From NCBI GenBank assembly GCA_016795325.1, contig JAEUHY010000060.1:186001-250000 (forward strand): 64,000 nucleotides of DNA, read 5' to 3'. The position numbers and the translations under genes were made by a program. The notes beneath the pieces are model-generated. The model had not been told where the DNA came from and made no database searches. It saw only the letters and a list, made by a program, of their open reading frames with translations. This document shows positions 55,421 through 64,000 of this stretch, one piece after another. Within the stretch, counting starts at the first letter, position 1. Each line of letters begins with the position of its first letter. Source of the DNA: Planctomycetota bacterium (GTDB lineage: Bacteria > Planctomycetota > UBA1135 > GCA-002686595).

Positions 55421-55527
55421 CGCCGTTGCGGAGTATCCTCTTGGGCGTCGCTGGTCTCCCCCTGGCGGCGCCGCGCATCGAGCGCGCGCGCCGCCCACGT
55501 CTGGAAACCGCTCAACGCGCCGCACCG

Positions 55528-57123
55528 ATGCTCATCTGCAACGCCTCGCCCTTCACGTCGCCGCCCTCGAGAGCCGCACGCTGGCTGTCCGTCGCCTGGC
55601 TCTGCGCGCTCGCCGCCTGCGCCCTGCTCGCGCTCGCCCCGGCAGCTTCGGCCCGCTCGGTGGAGCACGATTCGATCGCGGACTTCAAGAAGTACTTCAA
55701 GCAGTACAAGGACACGCCGTCGCGCGTCGAGGCCGTGCGTTCGCTCGAGGGGATCGAGGAGACCGCCGTCGTCGAGACCTTGGCGCCGATCCTCAAGCTG
55801 CCCGAGCCCGACGTCGTGCTCGCGGTCGTGACGGTGCTCTCGAAGTTCAAGACCGAAGAGCCGCAGCAGGCGGTCTACGCCGCGCTGGCCGCCGCCAGCG
55901 ATGAGGCTGTTCGTTCGGGGCTGATGCAGGCCGCGACGCTCGGCAAGTACAAGGGCGGGGCCGAGACCTTGCTCAAGCTGCTCACGGACAAATCGTGGGA
56001 AGTGCGGCGGCGCAGCGTCGAAGCGCTGTGCGCCGCGCCGCCTCCCGGAGTCGAGCTGCAGTTGTTGCCGCTCGCCACCGATCCGGAGCCCGCCGTGCGT
56101 TGCGCGGCGCTCGACGGCCTCGCGGCGCTCAAGAGCCAAAGCGTGCTCGAACCGGCGCGCGCCGCGCTGGGCGACGCCGTGTGGCAGGTGCGAGCGAGCG
56201 CCGTCGGTGCGCTCAAGCGCGTGCGCCACCGCGATTCGATCGAACCGCTGATCGCGCGCCTGGCGCTCGAAGAGGGCCGCCTCGTCGCGGACATCGGCGA
56301 TGCGCTCAACGAAATCACGGGGCGCAGCTTCGGAACGCGCGTCGAAGGCTGGCAGCAGTTCTGGGGCCAGTACAAGGACCGCTTCCAGATCCCGACCGAC
56401 GAAGAGCTCGCCAAGTTGCGCGAGCGCCAGAAGGCGGAGGCCGCCAAGTACAAGCCGCAGGGCGGGACGACGACCTACCACGGCATCGACACCCCCAGTC
56501 GGCGTGTGGTGTTCGTGATCGACTGCTCGGGCTCGATGGAGACCATGGTGGTCGAGAAGGAGCGCTTCCAGGACGGCGGCTATCCCTCGTTCCAGCGCAT
56601 CGACATCGTCAAGACCGAGCTGGTGCGCACGATCGAGAAGCTCGAGCCCTACGTCGAGTTCAACATCATCGCCTTCGCGACGGGCGTGAAGCCCTGGAAG
56701 AAGGAGCTGGTCAAGGCCAACGTGCTCAACAAGTCGGCCGCGATGGACTGGGTCAAGAAGCTCGAGGCGATCGGCGGGTCGTCGAAGGAGGACCTGGCGC
56801 AGGCCGGGCTCAGCTCCTCGGCCAACCTCGAAGCCGGCAAGACCAACACGCACGGCGCGTTGATGGCCGCCCTCGACGCCGGCGGGCGCGGCACCAAGGA
56901 CAAGAACTACGCCTGCGCCGTCGACACGATCTTCTTCCTCTCGGACGGTCGGCCGACCGTGGGGGACTACGTCGATCCCAAGGACGTGCTGCGCGAGGTG
57001 CGCAACGCCAACGCGCTGCGAAAGGTCGTTCTGCACACCATCGCGATCGGCGAGTTCCAGAAGGACTTCATGGAACAACTCGCCCGGGAGCACGGCGGCG
57101 TGTTCGTCGACCTCGGCCGCTGA
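55528..57123 (+). CDS. Exported HEAT-repeat protein with VWA domain
   Basis: 531 residues with signal peptide (WLCALAACALLALAPAASA). Helical HEAT-type repeats span about 45-280 (VETLAPILKLPEPDVVLAVVTVLSKF, AETLLKLLTDKSWEVRRRSVEAL, EPAVRCAALDGLAAL, AVWQVRASAVGALKRV). The C-terminal VWA domain starts about 325, with the MIDAS motif DCSGS in RRVVFVIDCSGSMETM and the conserved THGALMAAL and FFLSDGRPTVG. The MIDAS could coordinate a divalent metal and ligand protein. Such combinations are common in planctomycetes; targets are unknown. ATG at 55528 follows a TATCCT box by 88 nt. Confidence 0.85.
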   Translation: MLICNASPFTSPPSRAARWLSVAWLCALAACALLALAPAASARSVEHDSIADFKKYFKQYKDTPSRVEAVRSLEGIEETAVVETLAPILKLPEPDVVLAVVTVLSKFKTEEPQQAVYAALAAASDEAVRSGLMQAATLGKYKGGAETLLKLLTDKSWEVRRRSVEALCAAPPPGVELQLLPLATDPEPAVRCAALDGLAALKSQSVLEPARAALGDAVWQVRASAVGALKRVRHRDSIEPLIARLALEEGRLVADIGDALNEITGRSFGTRVEGWQQFWGQYKDRFQIPTDEELAKLRERQKAEAAKYKPQGGTTTYHGIDTPSRRVVFVIDCSGSMETMVVEKERFQDGGYPSFQRIDIVKTELVRTIEKLEPYVEFNIIAFATGVKPWKKELVKANVLNKSAAMDWVKKLEAIGGSSKEDLAQAGLSSSANLEAGKTNTHGALMAALDAGGRGTKDKNYACAVDTIFFLSDGRPTVGDYVDPKDVLREVRNANALRKVVLHTIAIGEFQKDFMEQLAREHGGVFVDLGR

Positions 57124-57141
57124 ACTGCGGCGCAAAGCTGG

Positions 57142-57170
57142 TTGACCGGAGCACCTTCGCCCCGTATCCT
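57142..57170 (+). promoter_or_regulatory. Sigma70 promoter of tRNA-Pro
   Basis: TTGACC (57142-57147), 17-nt spacer, TATCCT (57165-57170). It places transcription start at about 57177, 11 nt before the tRNA, and is the best promoter in the window. Confidence 0.7.
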
Positions 57171-57187
57171 TCCCGGCCCTCTTGCGT

Positions 57188-57264
<77 letters not shown>

Positions 57265-57617
57265 CTTTTTTTGGGAGCACACGTTGGCGTGTGCGCTCGG
57301 TCGGCGTCCTGTGCGGCGCCACGAGCGGGGTGAAGGGCCGGGGTGATCGGCAGGGGCCGCGCCGCTCCGCGTGACGAGCTGCGGGAACCGCGAGCTGCAC
57401 CAGCCGCGTTCGACCTGCCGGCGCGAGTAGCTCTGGAACCAGCCCCGAGAGCAGATTCCTCGCCGTCTTCGGCTCGGCCGTGCGCTTGAGCCCGCGCCGC
57501 GGTTCACGCTCTCGACCGAGCTATGCGGGTCAAGGCGTCGAGGGAAAGCGCGTCGGTTGACACGACGCGCGGCCAAGAGCACCCCTGCCTGCAGCGGCCG
57601 CGTGTGGCGCGGGCTTG
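57265..57617. other. 353-bp stretch between tRNA-Pro and the DUF454 gene
   Basis: Contains the T7 terminator, a GCACACG/CGTGTGC hairpin with TTGG loop (57277-57294) and otherwise no supported gene. The minus-strand reading over the tRNA is an artefact. The 3' end of the DUF454 gene abuts it. Confidence 0.5.
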
Positions 57618-57980
57618 TCAGCGGCGCACGATCGGCAGCCGCCACACGAACCAGGCGCCGTACCCGGCCACCAGGAGCAGCACGAGCTGCAGGGGCCAGC
57701 CAAGTCCGCCGAAGGCGAGGCTGCTGGCGACCCCGAGCGCGATGCCGAGCAAGGCGATCCGCTTCGCGCCGGGACGGATGGCGCGCTCGCGCTCCCAGTC
57801 GCTGATCAGCTGGCCGAACAACCGGCTCGAGCGCAGCCGGGCGTCGAGCGTCGGCGACGAGCGCACGAGGCACCAGCTCGTCAGCAGCACGAACGGGGTG
57901 GTCGGCAGCAGCGGCACGAACACGCCCACGACGGCCAGTGCGAAGCACAGCGCGGCCAGCGGCAGGTAGAGCGTGTTCAT
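57618..57980 (-). CDS. DUF454 (YbaN-like) inner-membrane protein
   Basis: 120 residues. Family pattern: MNTLYLPLAALCFALAVVGVFVPLLPTTPFVLLTSWCLVRSSPTLDARL, with the hallmark P-L-L-P-T-T-P-F. Three to four membrane helices follow (AKRIALLGIALGVASSLAF, PLQLVLLLVAGYGAWFVW). Function is unknown; some relatives associate with respiratory or envelope genes. It lies 104 bp downstream of the chemoreceptor gene on the same strand and may be co-transcribed. Confidence 0.9.
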   Translation of the reverse strand: MNTLYLPLAALCFALAVVGVFVPLLPTTPFVLLTSWCLVRSSPTLDARLRSSRLFGQLISDWERERAIRPGAKRIALLGIALGVASSLAFGGLGWPLQLVLLLVAGYGAWFVWRLPIVRR

Positions 57981-58084
57981 CGGATGGGGGACTTGCAGCT
58001 GTTCTAGTCGCTGTCCGGGAGAAGGTCGAGTGCGCCGCCGTCCCAACCTGAGCGGCGGGGCGGCGGCGCGTGCTCCGGAGCGCG

Positions 58085-59848
58085 TCAGATCCGGAAGCGT
58101 GAGACCAATTCCTGCAGCCCGGCCGCCAGTTTCGCCAACTCGGCGGCGGCGCGCTGGGATTCGCTGGCCCCCGTCGAGGTGCTGGCCGCCGCCTGGGAGA
58201 CGGCTGCGATGTTGTGCACGATTTCTTCGGCCCCGCGGGCCGTCTCGGCGACGTTGCGGGCCATTTCCTGCGTGGTCGCGCTCTGCTCCTGCACCGCGCC
58301 GGCGATCGTGCTCTGCGTCTGGTGGATGTCGTGGACGATCTTGTCGATGCGCCCGATGGCGTCGACCGCGTCGCGGGAATCGCCCTGGATCGTCTCGATG
58401 CGCCGCGAGATGTCCTCGGTCGCCCGCGCCGTCTCCTTCGCGAGTTCCTTGACCTCGTGCGCGACCACGGCGAAGCCCTTGCCCGCCGCGCCGGCGCGCG
58501 CCGCCTCGATGGTCGCGTTGAGTGCGAGCAGGTTGGTCTGCTGCGCGATGCCTGTGATCACCTTGATCACCTGGCCGATCTCCGCGGACGACGTACCGAG
58601 CTTGGTGACGGTCGTGTTGGTCTGGCGCGCGACCTCGACTGCCTCGGTGGCGACGCGCGACGCGCGCTCGGCAGAACCAGCGATCTCGCGGATGCTGGCC
58701 GTCATCTCTTCCGTTCCGGCCGCGACGACCTGCGTGTTGTGGCTCACCTGCGTCGAAGTCTGGCTGACGACCTTCGACTGCGCCGAGGTCTCTTCGGCGT
58801 TGGCGCCCATCTGCACGCTCACGCTGGCCAGTTGCTCCGCAGCGCTCGCCAGCGTGCGCGAGGTGTCGGCGATGCGCGCAATCGAACCGCGCAGTTGCTC
58901 GAGGAAGCGGCCCAGGCCCTCGCCCATCTGTCCCATCGCGTCGGCGCCGCTGACCGCCACGGGGCGCGTCAGATCGCCGGCCGCCGCAGCGTTGACCGCG
59001 GCGAGCATCTCGTCGACCTTCGCACGCAGCTCCTCGGAGTGCTTGCGCTCGCGTTCGTTCGCCTCGCGCACCTTGCGCTCGGTTTCGAGCCGTTCGGTGA
59101 TCACTTCCCAGGTGACCATGGGCCCCAGGTACTCGCCGTTCGCGCCGAGCATCGCCGTGACGAGCAGGTGGAGCGTCTCGTCGCCGAGCTTGATCTGCGC
59201 GGAGTGCGGCAGGTTCTTGGGGTTGGCGAGCAGCTTGCGCTGGTGCGCGGGATTCTTGTGGAAGGCGTCGACCGACTGACCCACCACTTCGCTCGCCTTC
59301 ACCGGCAGCAGGTGCTCGATGGTGCGCAGCGTGGCGATGGACTTGGGGTTCGCGTAGGTGATGCGCAGATCCTTGTCCGTGCACATCACGTTGATCGGCA
59401 TGTTCTCGATCATCGAGGTGATGCGCGCGATCTCGCGTGCGCGCGCGAGCTCCTCCGTCACCACTTTCCAGGTCACCATCGGACCGATGTACTCGCCCGC
59501 TTGGTCGAGCATGGCGGTGACCCGCAGCTCGAGCGTCTCACTCCCCAGCTGGATGTTCGCCGTGTGCGGCAGGTTGCGCGGATCGGCGAGCATGCGCCGC
59601 TGCACGCTGGGCTGCTTGTGGAAGATGTCGATCGACTGGCCGAGGACCTCGTCGGCGCGCACCGGCAGCAGCCCCTCGATCGAGCGCAGGGTCTCGAGCG
59701 AGGCGCGGTTGACGTAGGTGATCTTCAGGTCGCGGTCCGCGCACATGATGTTCACGGGCGCGTTGTCGAGGAGCGCGCGGTCACGTGAGGACTCGAGCGC
59801 GCGCGCGTCGGCGTGGAGGGACGGAGTCTGTGCGAGGGCGTTCTGCAT
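58085..59848 (-). CDS. Cytoplasmic methyl-accepting chemotaxis protein with duplicated PAS domains
   Basis: 587 residues with no membrane segment. Two near-identical PAS domains, about 22-133 and 143-253 (both with NxPxNxMCxDxDLxITYxN ... PHxAxIxLGxETL ... GPMVTW), arose by tandem duplication. A short HAMP-like helix (about 275-320) leads to the signalling domain. The hairpin tip lies near 420-475 (EIGQVIKVITGIAQQTNLLALNATIEAARAGAAGKGFAVVAHEVKELA), the site that contacts CheA/CheW. It should sense a soluble ligand or cofactor. It is 78 bp downstream of a CheA-like scaffold gene on the same strand, the likely partner. Confidence 0.93.
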   Translation of the reverse strand: MQNALAQTPSLHADARALESSRDRALLDNAPVNIMCADRDLKITYVNRASLETLRSIEGLLPVRADEVLGQSIDIFHKQPSVQRRMLADPRNLPHTANIQLGSETLELRVTAMLDQAGEYIGPMVTWKVVTEELARAREIARITSMIENMPINVMCTDKDLRITYANPKSIATLRTIEHLLPVKASEVVGQSVDAFHKNPAHQRKLLANPKNLPHSAQIKLGDETLHLLVTAMLGANGEYLGPMVTWEVITERLETERKVREANERERKHSEELRAKVDEMLAAVNAAAAGDLTRPVAVSGADAMGQMGEGLGRFLEQLRGSIARIADTSRTLASAAEQLASVSVQMGANAEETSAQSKVVSQTSTQVSHNTQVVAAGTEEMTASIREIAGSAERASRVATEAVEVARQTNTTVTKLGTSSAEIGQVIKVITGIAQQTNLLALNATIEAARAGAAGKGFAVVAHEVKELAKETARATEDISRRIETIQGDSRDAVDAIGRIDKIVHDIHQTQSTIAGAVQEQSATTQEMARNVAETARGAEEIVHNIAAVSQAAASTSTGASESQRAAAELAKLAAGLQELVSRFRI

Positions 59849-59926
59849 GGGCGATGGCGAGGGGGTCGTGGAGGATGCGCCGCGCGTCCGACTGAGAGGG
59901 GGGCCCGGACGTGTGGTGTGCTTGGT

Positions 59927-62146
59927 TCAGGAGGCGGTCGGGCGTGCGTCGCCGAGCAGTCGCTCGGCGTCGAGCACCAGCAGCAGCGAGTCGGGCAGGG
60001 GGAAGAGCTCGCGCACGGCCGTGAGCAGCGCGCTGTCGCCGTGGCTGGGGACCGGCGCGAGCTGCGTCGGGTCGATCTCGAGCACGTCGCCGACGCTGTC
60101 GACGCGCGCGGCGAGCGGACCCTGGCGCGTGCGGAACACGACCGTCATGCCGCCGCGTTCCTGCGGCGCGGCTTCCGCGCCGCCGTCGCGGCCCACACCG
60201 AGGCGTACGGCCAGATCGAGCGTGAGCACCGTCTGGCCCCGCAGGTTGATCAGAGCGTCCGCGCCCGCGGCCGCGCGCGGCACGTGCTTGAGACGCGGCG
60301 TGCGCAAGATCTCCTGCACGGAGTCGACGTCGGCCGCGAGGTTGAGCTTGCCGATGCGGAACGTGCACAGCTGCCGCAGCGCGGGTTGTTCGTGCTGCAC
60401 GTCCGCCTCGGTGCTTTCCGAGGCGGGCGGCGCAGGGTGCACGCCCGAGTGCGTCGCGATCCAGTCGACGTCGAGCACGTCGGCGACCGCGCCGCCGAGC
60501 ACGGCCGCGCACAGGATGCCCGGACGCGGCCGGTCGACGCGCGCTTGCAGCTCGCACTCGAGGATGTCGAGCACGCGTTCGGCGACCAGTCCCAGCGGCT
60601 GACCCGCGATGTTGAGCACGACCACGCTCACGCTCGCCTCAGGCGAGCGGGAGTTCGAGGCGCCCGCGCCGAGCAGCTGCGCCGTTTCGAGCAGCGGCAA
60701 GATCGCGCCGCGGTACTGCACGACCCGGGCGTCGCACGAGCGCTCGAGCGCGCTCGCGGGGAACTCCTCCAAGCGACTGACGCGGCTGAGCGGGGCCGCC
60801 ACGCGGCGCGGGCCGGGCAGCTCGAACACGAGCCAGCGCTCGCGTTCCCCGGCCGACTCCTCGCTCGTGGCGGCGGTCGCGCTTGCGCCCGCGTACTCGG
60901 ACACGTCGAGGCCAGCGCTGCGCGCCAGTCCCGAGGCATCGAGGATCAGCGCGACGCTGCCGTCGCCCAGGATCGTCGCGCCCGAGTACAGGCCGAGGGC
61001 TGCGAGCCCGGGCGCGAGCGGTTTGACGACGATCTCCTCGGTGTCGTGGATCGTGTCGACGACCAGGCCGTAGCGCCGCGCGCCGACCTGGAGCACCACC
61101 AAGCCGACGGTTTCGCGCTTGTCCTGCGGCTCGCTGGGCAGCGCGAGGGCGTGGCGCAAGTCGACCACGGGCAGCAGGGCTTCGCGCAACCGGAACAGCG
61201 AGCCGCTGCCGAAGGACTCGAGCTGCGCGCCTTCGCCGCGCGTGATGCGCACGAGCTCGACCAGGCTGGTCTGCGGGATGGCGAAGCGCTCTCCCGCGGC
61301 GGACACCAGCAGCGCCGGCGTGATCGCCAGGGTGAGCGGGATCGAGAGGCGCGCGATGTTGAACGTTCCGACGCGGCCGGTGGTGAGGCTGGCGCCGCAC
61401 TGGGCGATGTGGGCGCGGATGCGCTCGAGCGCCGCGTGCACCTGCGCGTCGTCGTCGCTGAGTCCGGCGCCGTCGTCGCGCAGCTCGACCACCACGCGCC
61501 CGCCGTCGTGACCGGCCGTGAGTTCGAGCAACGCATCGGGCGACTTGCCGGCGGCAGCGCGTGCATTGGCGGCTTCGAGGCTGTGTTCGACGACCAGCTC
61601 GATCAGTTCCCCCAAGGGCGCGCGCAGGCCCTCGAGCGAACTGCGGTCGAGTTCGAGTTCGAAGCCCTCCGTGCGCAGCGCGAAACGCTTGTGCGTTTGT
61701 GCGCCGCAGCGACGCGCGGACTCGGCCAGCGAACTCCACGCGGCGCCGATGGGCTGCGTGCGCATGCGCATCAGGCCCTCCTGCAGGTCGCTCGTCACCA
61801 CGTCGAGCCGCTGCGTGGTCGCGCTGGCGCTGTTGTCGCGGGCGGCCAGCGCCGTCTGCAGCAGTTGGTTGCGCGCGAGCACGAGCTCGCCGACCAGATC
61901 CACCAGCGCGTCGAGCTCCGACGCGCCGATCTGCAGCGAGCCGCGTGTGCTCGCGTCGGCCGCGGGCGCGCCGAGGTCGCTGGGCGTCGGCTGCGGCGTG
62001 GCGCTCGCGAGCACGCTCGTCTGTGCGCCGCTGCTCTCGCGCGGCGCGGCCGCGGGGAGTGCGGACGGCGGACCCTTCTCGCCGAGGGCGCGCTGGGTCA
62101 CGTCGGTGGAAACGGCGGCGTCGTTCGAATCGTGCATCGGGGACAC
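59927..62146 (-). CDS. CheA-like scaffold with three CheW domains, no HPt and degenerate ATP site
   Basis: 739 residues from a GTG with GGGAG 5 nt upstream. Residues 1-70 are disordered; no HPt (P1) domain or phosphorylatable His is present. A P3 dimerisation helix (71-135) is followed by a reduced ATP-binding region (about 136-270): the N box reads ELIELVVEHSLE instead of HLVRNAxDHGIE, G1 DDGAGL (224-229) survives, and the F and G2 boxes are absent. CheW-like domains follow at about 271-412, 437-565 and 590-735. It resembles CheA but should not transfer phosphate. Probable partner of the neighbouring PAS chemoreceptor. No cheY, cheR or cheB is nearby. Confidence 0.9.
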   Translation of the reverse strand: MSPMHDSNDAAVSTDVTQRALGEKGPPSALPAAAPRESSGAQTSVLASATPQPTPSDLGAPAADASTRGSLQIGASELDALVDLVGELVLARNQLLQTALAARDNSASATTQRLDVVTSDLQEGLMRMRTQPIGAAWSSLAESARRCGAQTHKRFALRTEGFELELDRSSLEGLRAPLGELIELVVEHSLEAANARAAAGKSPDALLELTAGHDGGRVVVELRDDGAGLSDDDAQVHAALERIRAHIAQCGASLTTGRVGTFNIARLSIPLTLAITPALLVSAAGERFAIPQTSLVELVRITRGEGAQLESFGSGSLFRLREALLPVVDLRHALALPSEPQDKRETVGLVVLQVGARRYGLVVDTIHDTEEIVVKPLAPGLAALGLYSGATILGDGSVALILDASGLARSAGLDVSEYAGASATAATSEESAGERERWLVFELPGPRRVAAPLSRVSRLEEFPASALERSCDARVVQYRGAILPLLETAQLLGAGASNSRSPEASVSVVVLNIAGQPLGLVAERVLDILECELQARVDRPRPGILCAAVLGGAVADVLDVDWIATHSGVHPAPPASESTEADVQHEQPALRQLCTFRIGKLNLAADVDSVQEILRTPRLKHVPRAAAGADALINLRGQTVLTLDLAVRLGVGRDGGAEAAPQERGGMTVVFRTRQGPLAARVDSVGDVLEIDPTQLAPVPSHGDSALLTAVRELFPLPDSLLLVLDAERLLGDARPTAS

Positions 62147-62325
62147 GGAGACTCCCTAAGGGTGGAGGCACACGCGTCGACGAGGACTCGATGGGCGGCA
62201 GGGGGGGCGTAGCAACCTGCCTCGCGACAAGGGCGTGGATCGAACACCGCCATGCTCGTTCTTGAGTCCGATCGGTCTGTACGGGCGTTTTTCTGTGCGC
62301 CTGCGGCTGCGTACGATCCGCGGCG

Positions 62326-63327
62326 ATGAGCGCGATGGTTGGCTCGCAGCGAAGCTGCAACGTGTTGCTCCGCGGCGCGGCCCTGATCGGCCTGGCGAAC
62401 TTCGCTTGCGGTCAGGCGACCCTCGAGGACTTGCGCGATGAGTTGAGCGACGCCGTCGCCGCCGAGCGCTATCCCGCGTTCCTGGCGGCGCTCATCGGCC
62501 TCAACAGCGAGTCGCAGCTCTCCGGTGCGCGGCTCGAGGACGAGGGCGATCTGGCGACGAGCTTCGAGGTCTACTCCTACCCGTGGCGGCGCGACTTCGA
62601 GGACGGCCCCTGGGGCAGGCGCTGGCAAGTGGAGGCCACCGCCGGCTTCACGCTCGCCGACTGGACGGCGCGCAACGCCCTCGCGGGCAGCGGAGCGCAG
62701 AACTCCGTCGACATCGACTCGCGCTTCCGCGTGTTCGGGCTCACCCTCGGCGCCGGACCGATCGTCGAAGTCGGCGACGGCTGGGAACTGCGCCCGACCC
62801 TCGAACTGGGTCTGTCGTACGTCGACAACCGCGCGCGCTACTCGGGCCCTGGAGCCGCGTCGTTGAGTGCGCTCGCGGACGGCATCCTGTTCAACTGGAA
62901 CGCGACCTACGCGCTCTACGGCGCGAGCGTCACGGCGCAGCGCCAGCCGTGGATTTGGCGCGAACTGCGCTTCCAACCGACGCTGCGCATCGACGCGCGG
63001 GTCAGCGACGCGCTCGCTGCTGACGACGCGGCGCAGGAGTCGACCACCACCACGGGCTGGAGCGTCGCAGCCTTGGAGGTCAGCGGAGACGCGGGCTTCA
63101 CGCTCGCCGGCCAGCGGGTCGATTGGGCGGGCCGAGTCGGCTACAAGCGCCTGTTCGAGGAAGCGGGCGAGCTGATCGGCTTCCACGACTACTTCGAGCT
63201 GGGCGGCCGGCTCGAACTCGACACGCAGGGCGTGCTGCCGGTGCTCTCGCGCCTGGGGCTGAGCGCCGCGCTGATCGTCGGCGAAGACGTCAACGGCTGG
63301 ACCGCGGGCCTCAGCGCGAGCCTGTGA
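62326..63327 (+). CDS. Outer-membrane beta-barrel protein, unknown
   Basis: 333 residues. A signal peptide (NVLLRGAALIGLANFACGQA) leads to about 300 residues of alternating amphipathic strands (WQVEATAGFTLADW, VDIDSRFRVFGLTLGAGPIVEVGDGWELRPTLELGLSYVDN, ILFNWNATYALYGASVTAQ, VGYKRLFEEAGELIGFHDYFELGGRLELD, AALIVGEDVNGWTAGLSASL) typical of a beta-barrel. It is not part of the TonB receptor family and no plug is seen. Divergent from the CheA-like gene. The ATG at 62326 is nearest to the TACGAT box; ATG 62335 is possible. Confidence 0.72.
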   Translation: MSAMVGSQRSCNVLLRGAALIGLANFACGQATLEDLRDELSDAVAAERYPAFLAALIGLNSESQLSGARLEDEGDLATSFEVYSYPWRRDFEDGPWGRRWQVEATAGFTLADWTARNALAGSGAQNSVDIDSRFRVFGLTLGAGPIVEVGDGWELRPTLELGLSYVDNRARYSGPGAASLSALADGILFNWNATYALYGASVTAQRQPWIWRELRFQPTLRIDARVSDALAADDAAQESTTTTGWSVAALEVSGDAGFTLAGQRVDWAGRVGYKRLFEEAGELIGFHDYFELGGRLELDTQGVLPVLSRLGLSAALIVGEDVNGWTAGLSASL

Positions 63328-63475
63328 TGGCCGGTCGCCCGGGTGGCGTCGCGCAGCGCTGACGCTAGTGTCCTGGTCGCGGCCGTTCGCGTGAGCGCAG
63401 CGCGCTCGTCGCGTGGCCGTCGCTCCGCAGTTGCGCGTCATCGTCCGTCGCAAGAAAACTCCACGCCCGCGCGCC

Positions 63476-64000
63476 ATGTCGCCCCTCTCCTTCTTCGCTG
63501 CGCTGTGTCTCGCTCCTCTCGCACTCGCCCAGGCGCCGCGCTTTCCCGACGAGCGTCAGATCCTGTGGCAACGCGAGCTGGGCGACGCGCTCGAGCTCTC
63601 CGCCGCGCTCCAGCGTCCGCTCCTGATCGCGATCAACGCGGACGGCGAGTCGGCGAGCGAGCTGATCGTGCGCGAGCGCTACCGCGATCCGCGTTGGGTC
63701 GCCCACACGCGTTCGTTCGTGTGCGTGGTCGCCAGTTACTTCCGGCACGTTGCGCGCGACCACGCCGACGACGGCCTGCGCCAGCCCTGTCCACGCTTCG
63801 GCGAGGTCACGTGCGGCGAGCACATGGCGCTCGAACCTGCGACGCACGCGCGCTTTCTCGCCGGCACGAGCATCGAGCTCTTCGGGGAAGTGACCGACCG
63901 CATCTCGCCGCGCCACGTGCTCGTGTCGCCGCAGGGCGAGGTGCTCTTCGACCGCTACCTGCTGTTCGATCTGGGCGAGCTCGACGCCGAGCTCGAACGC
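63476..64000 (+). CDS. Exported thioredoxin-like protein (truncated by window edge)
   Basis: 175 codons are visible and the frame is open at the right edge. The signal peptide is MSPLSFFAALCLAPLALAQA. The visible part (LSAALQRPLLIAINADGESASELIVRERYRDPRWVAHTRSFVCVVASYFRHVARD...) resembles the thioredoxin-like domain of exported planctomycete proteins, but the CxxC active site is absent, so it may be a non-redox relative. A later Cys pair (PCPRFGEVTCGE) is present. More cannot be said until the rest is seen. Confidence 0.6.
   Translation, partial: MSPLSFFAALCLAPLALAQAPRFPDERQILWQRELGDALELSAALQRPLLIAINADGESASELIVRERYRDPRWVAHTRSFVCVVASYFRHVARDHADDGLRQPCPRFGEVTCGEHMALEPATHARFLAGTSIELFGEVTDRISPRHVLVSPQGEVLFDRYLLFDLGELDAELER

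Overview
The window is chromosomal DNA of very high G+C (by eye around 70 percent, not computed) from a Gram-negative bacterium. Outer-membrane biology is explicit: a TonB-dependent receptor, an OmpA-like lipoprotein, a beta-barrel protein and many lipoproteins. Several traits together make a member of Planctomycetota the most likely source: a sulfatase-like hydrolase, a DUF1573 protein, FGE-like and VWA/HEAT exported proteins, pyruvate phosphate dikinase, and sparse Shine-Dalgarno sites. That placement is inference; no rRNA gene is present to prove it.

Layout. 0-10.7 kb: a molybdenum hydroxylase pair (running off the left edge), a sulfatase-like lipoprotein and TonB receptor, a TPR lipoprotein, a coupled radical SAM / small membrane protein / HExxH protease operon, and an exported alpha/beta hydrolase. 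11-20 kb: a Ski2-like helicase, an FtsQ-like bitopic protein with two unknown membrane proteins, ribosomal genes rplM-rpsI, a YebC family regulator and a degenerate receiver-GGDEF protein. 20-27 kb: an M28 peptidase, ppdK with a lipoprotein, and a DUF1573 protein. 27-34.4 kb: type IV pilus/type II secretion motor genes (PilB-like, PilT, second PilB-like, PilC) followed by a histidine kinase. 34.4-41.2 kb: two CNNM/CorC-type transporters, small membrane proteins, an OmpA-like lipoprotein, an FGE-like lipoprotein and rsmA. 41.2-50 kb: dnaG-rpoD, a zinc-ribbon coiled-coil protein, a YhcC-type radical SAM protein and selB. 50-57 kb: a GTGA-coupled peptidase/cupin/DUF6671 operon, a membrane protein with 34 copies of a 5-residue repeat, and a VWA-HEAT protein. 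57-64 kb: tRNA-Pro(CGG), a DUF454 protein, a soluble double-PAS chemoreceptor, a CheA-like scaffold that lacks the parts needed for phosphotransfer, a beta-barrel protein and a truncated thioredoxin-like gene.

Housekeeping genes (rplM-rpsI, dnaG-rpoD, selB, rsmA, tRNA-Pro) are interleaved with cell-envelope genes. No transposase, integrase, phage gene, CRISPR array or rRNA was seen. Recognisable -10 boxes (TANNNT) sit close to many starts while Shine-Dalgarno sequences are scarce, and several genes end in long perfect GC hairpins without a U-tract.

The most unusual element is the pair at 58.1-62.1 kb. A cytoplasmic chemoreceptor with duplicated PAS domains lies beside a CheA homologue that has no HPt domain, a damaged ATP site and three CheW modules, which suggests a phosphorylation-independent signalling array or a scaffold for another kinase. 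Other structures worth attention are the 15-bp x 34 coding minisatellite, a 27-bp x 5 intergenic minisatellite downstream of a good promoter, and several enzyme homologues that lack a key catalytic or metal residue.
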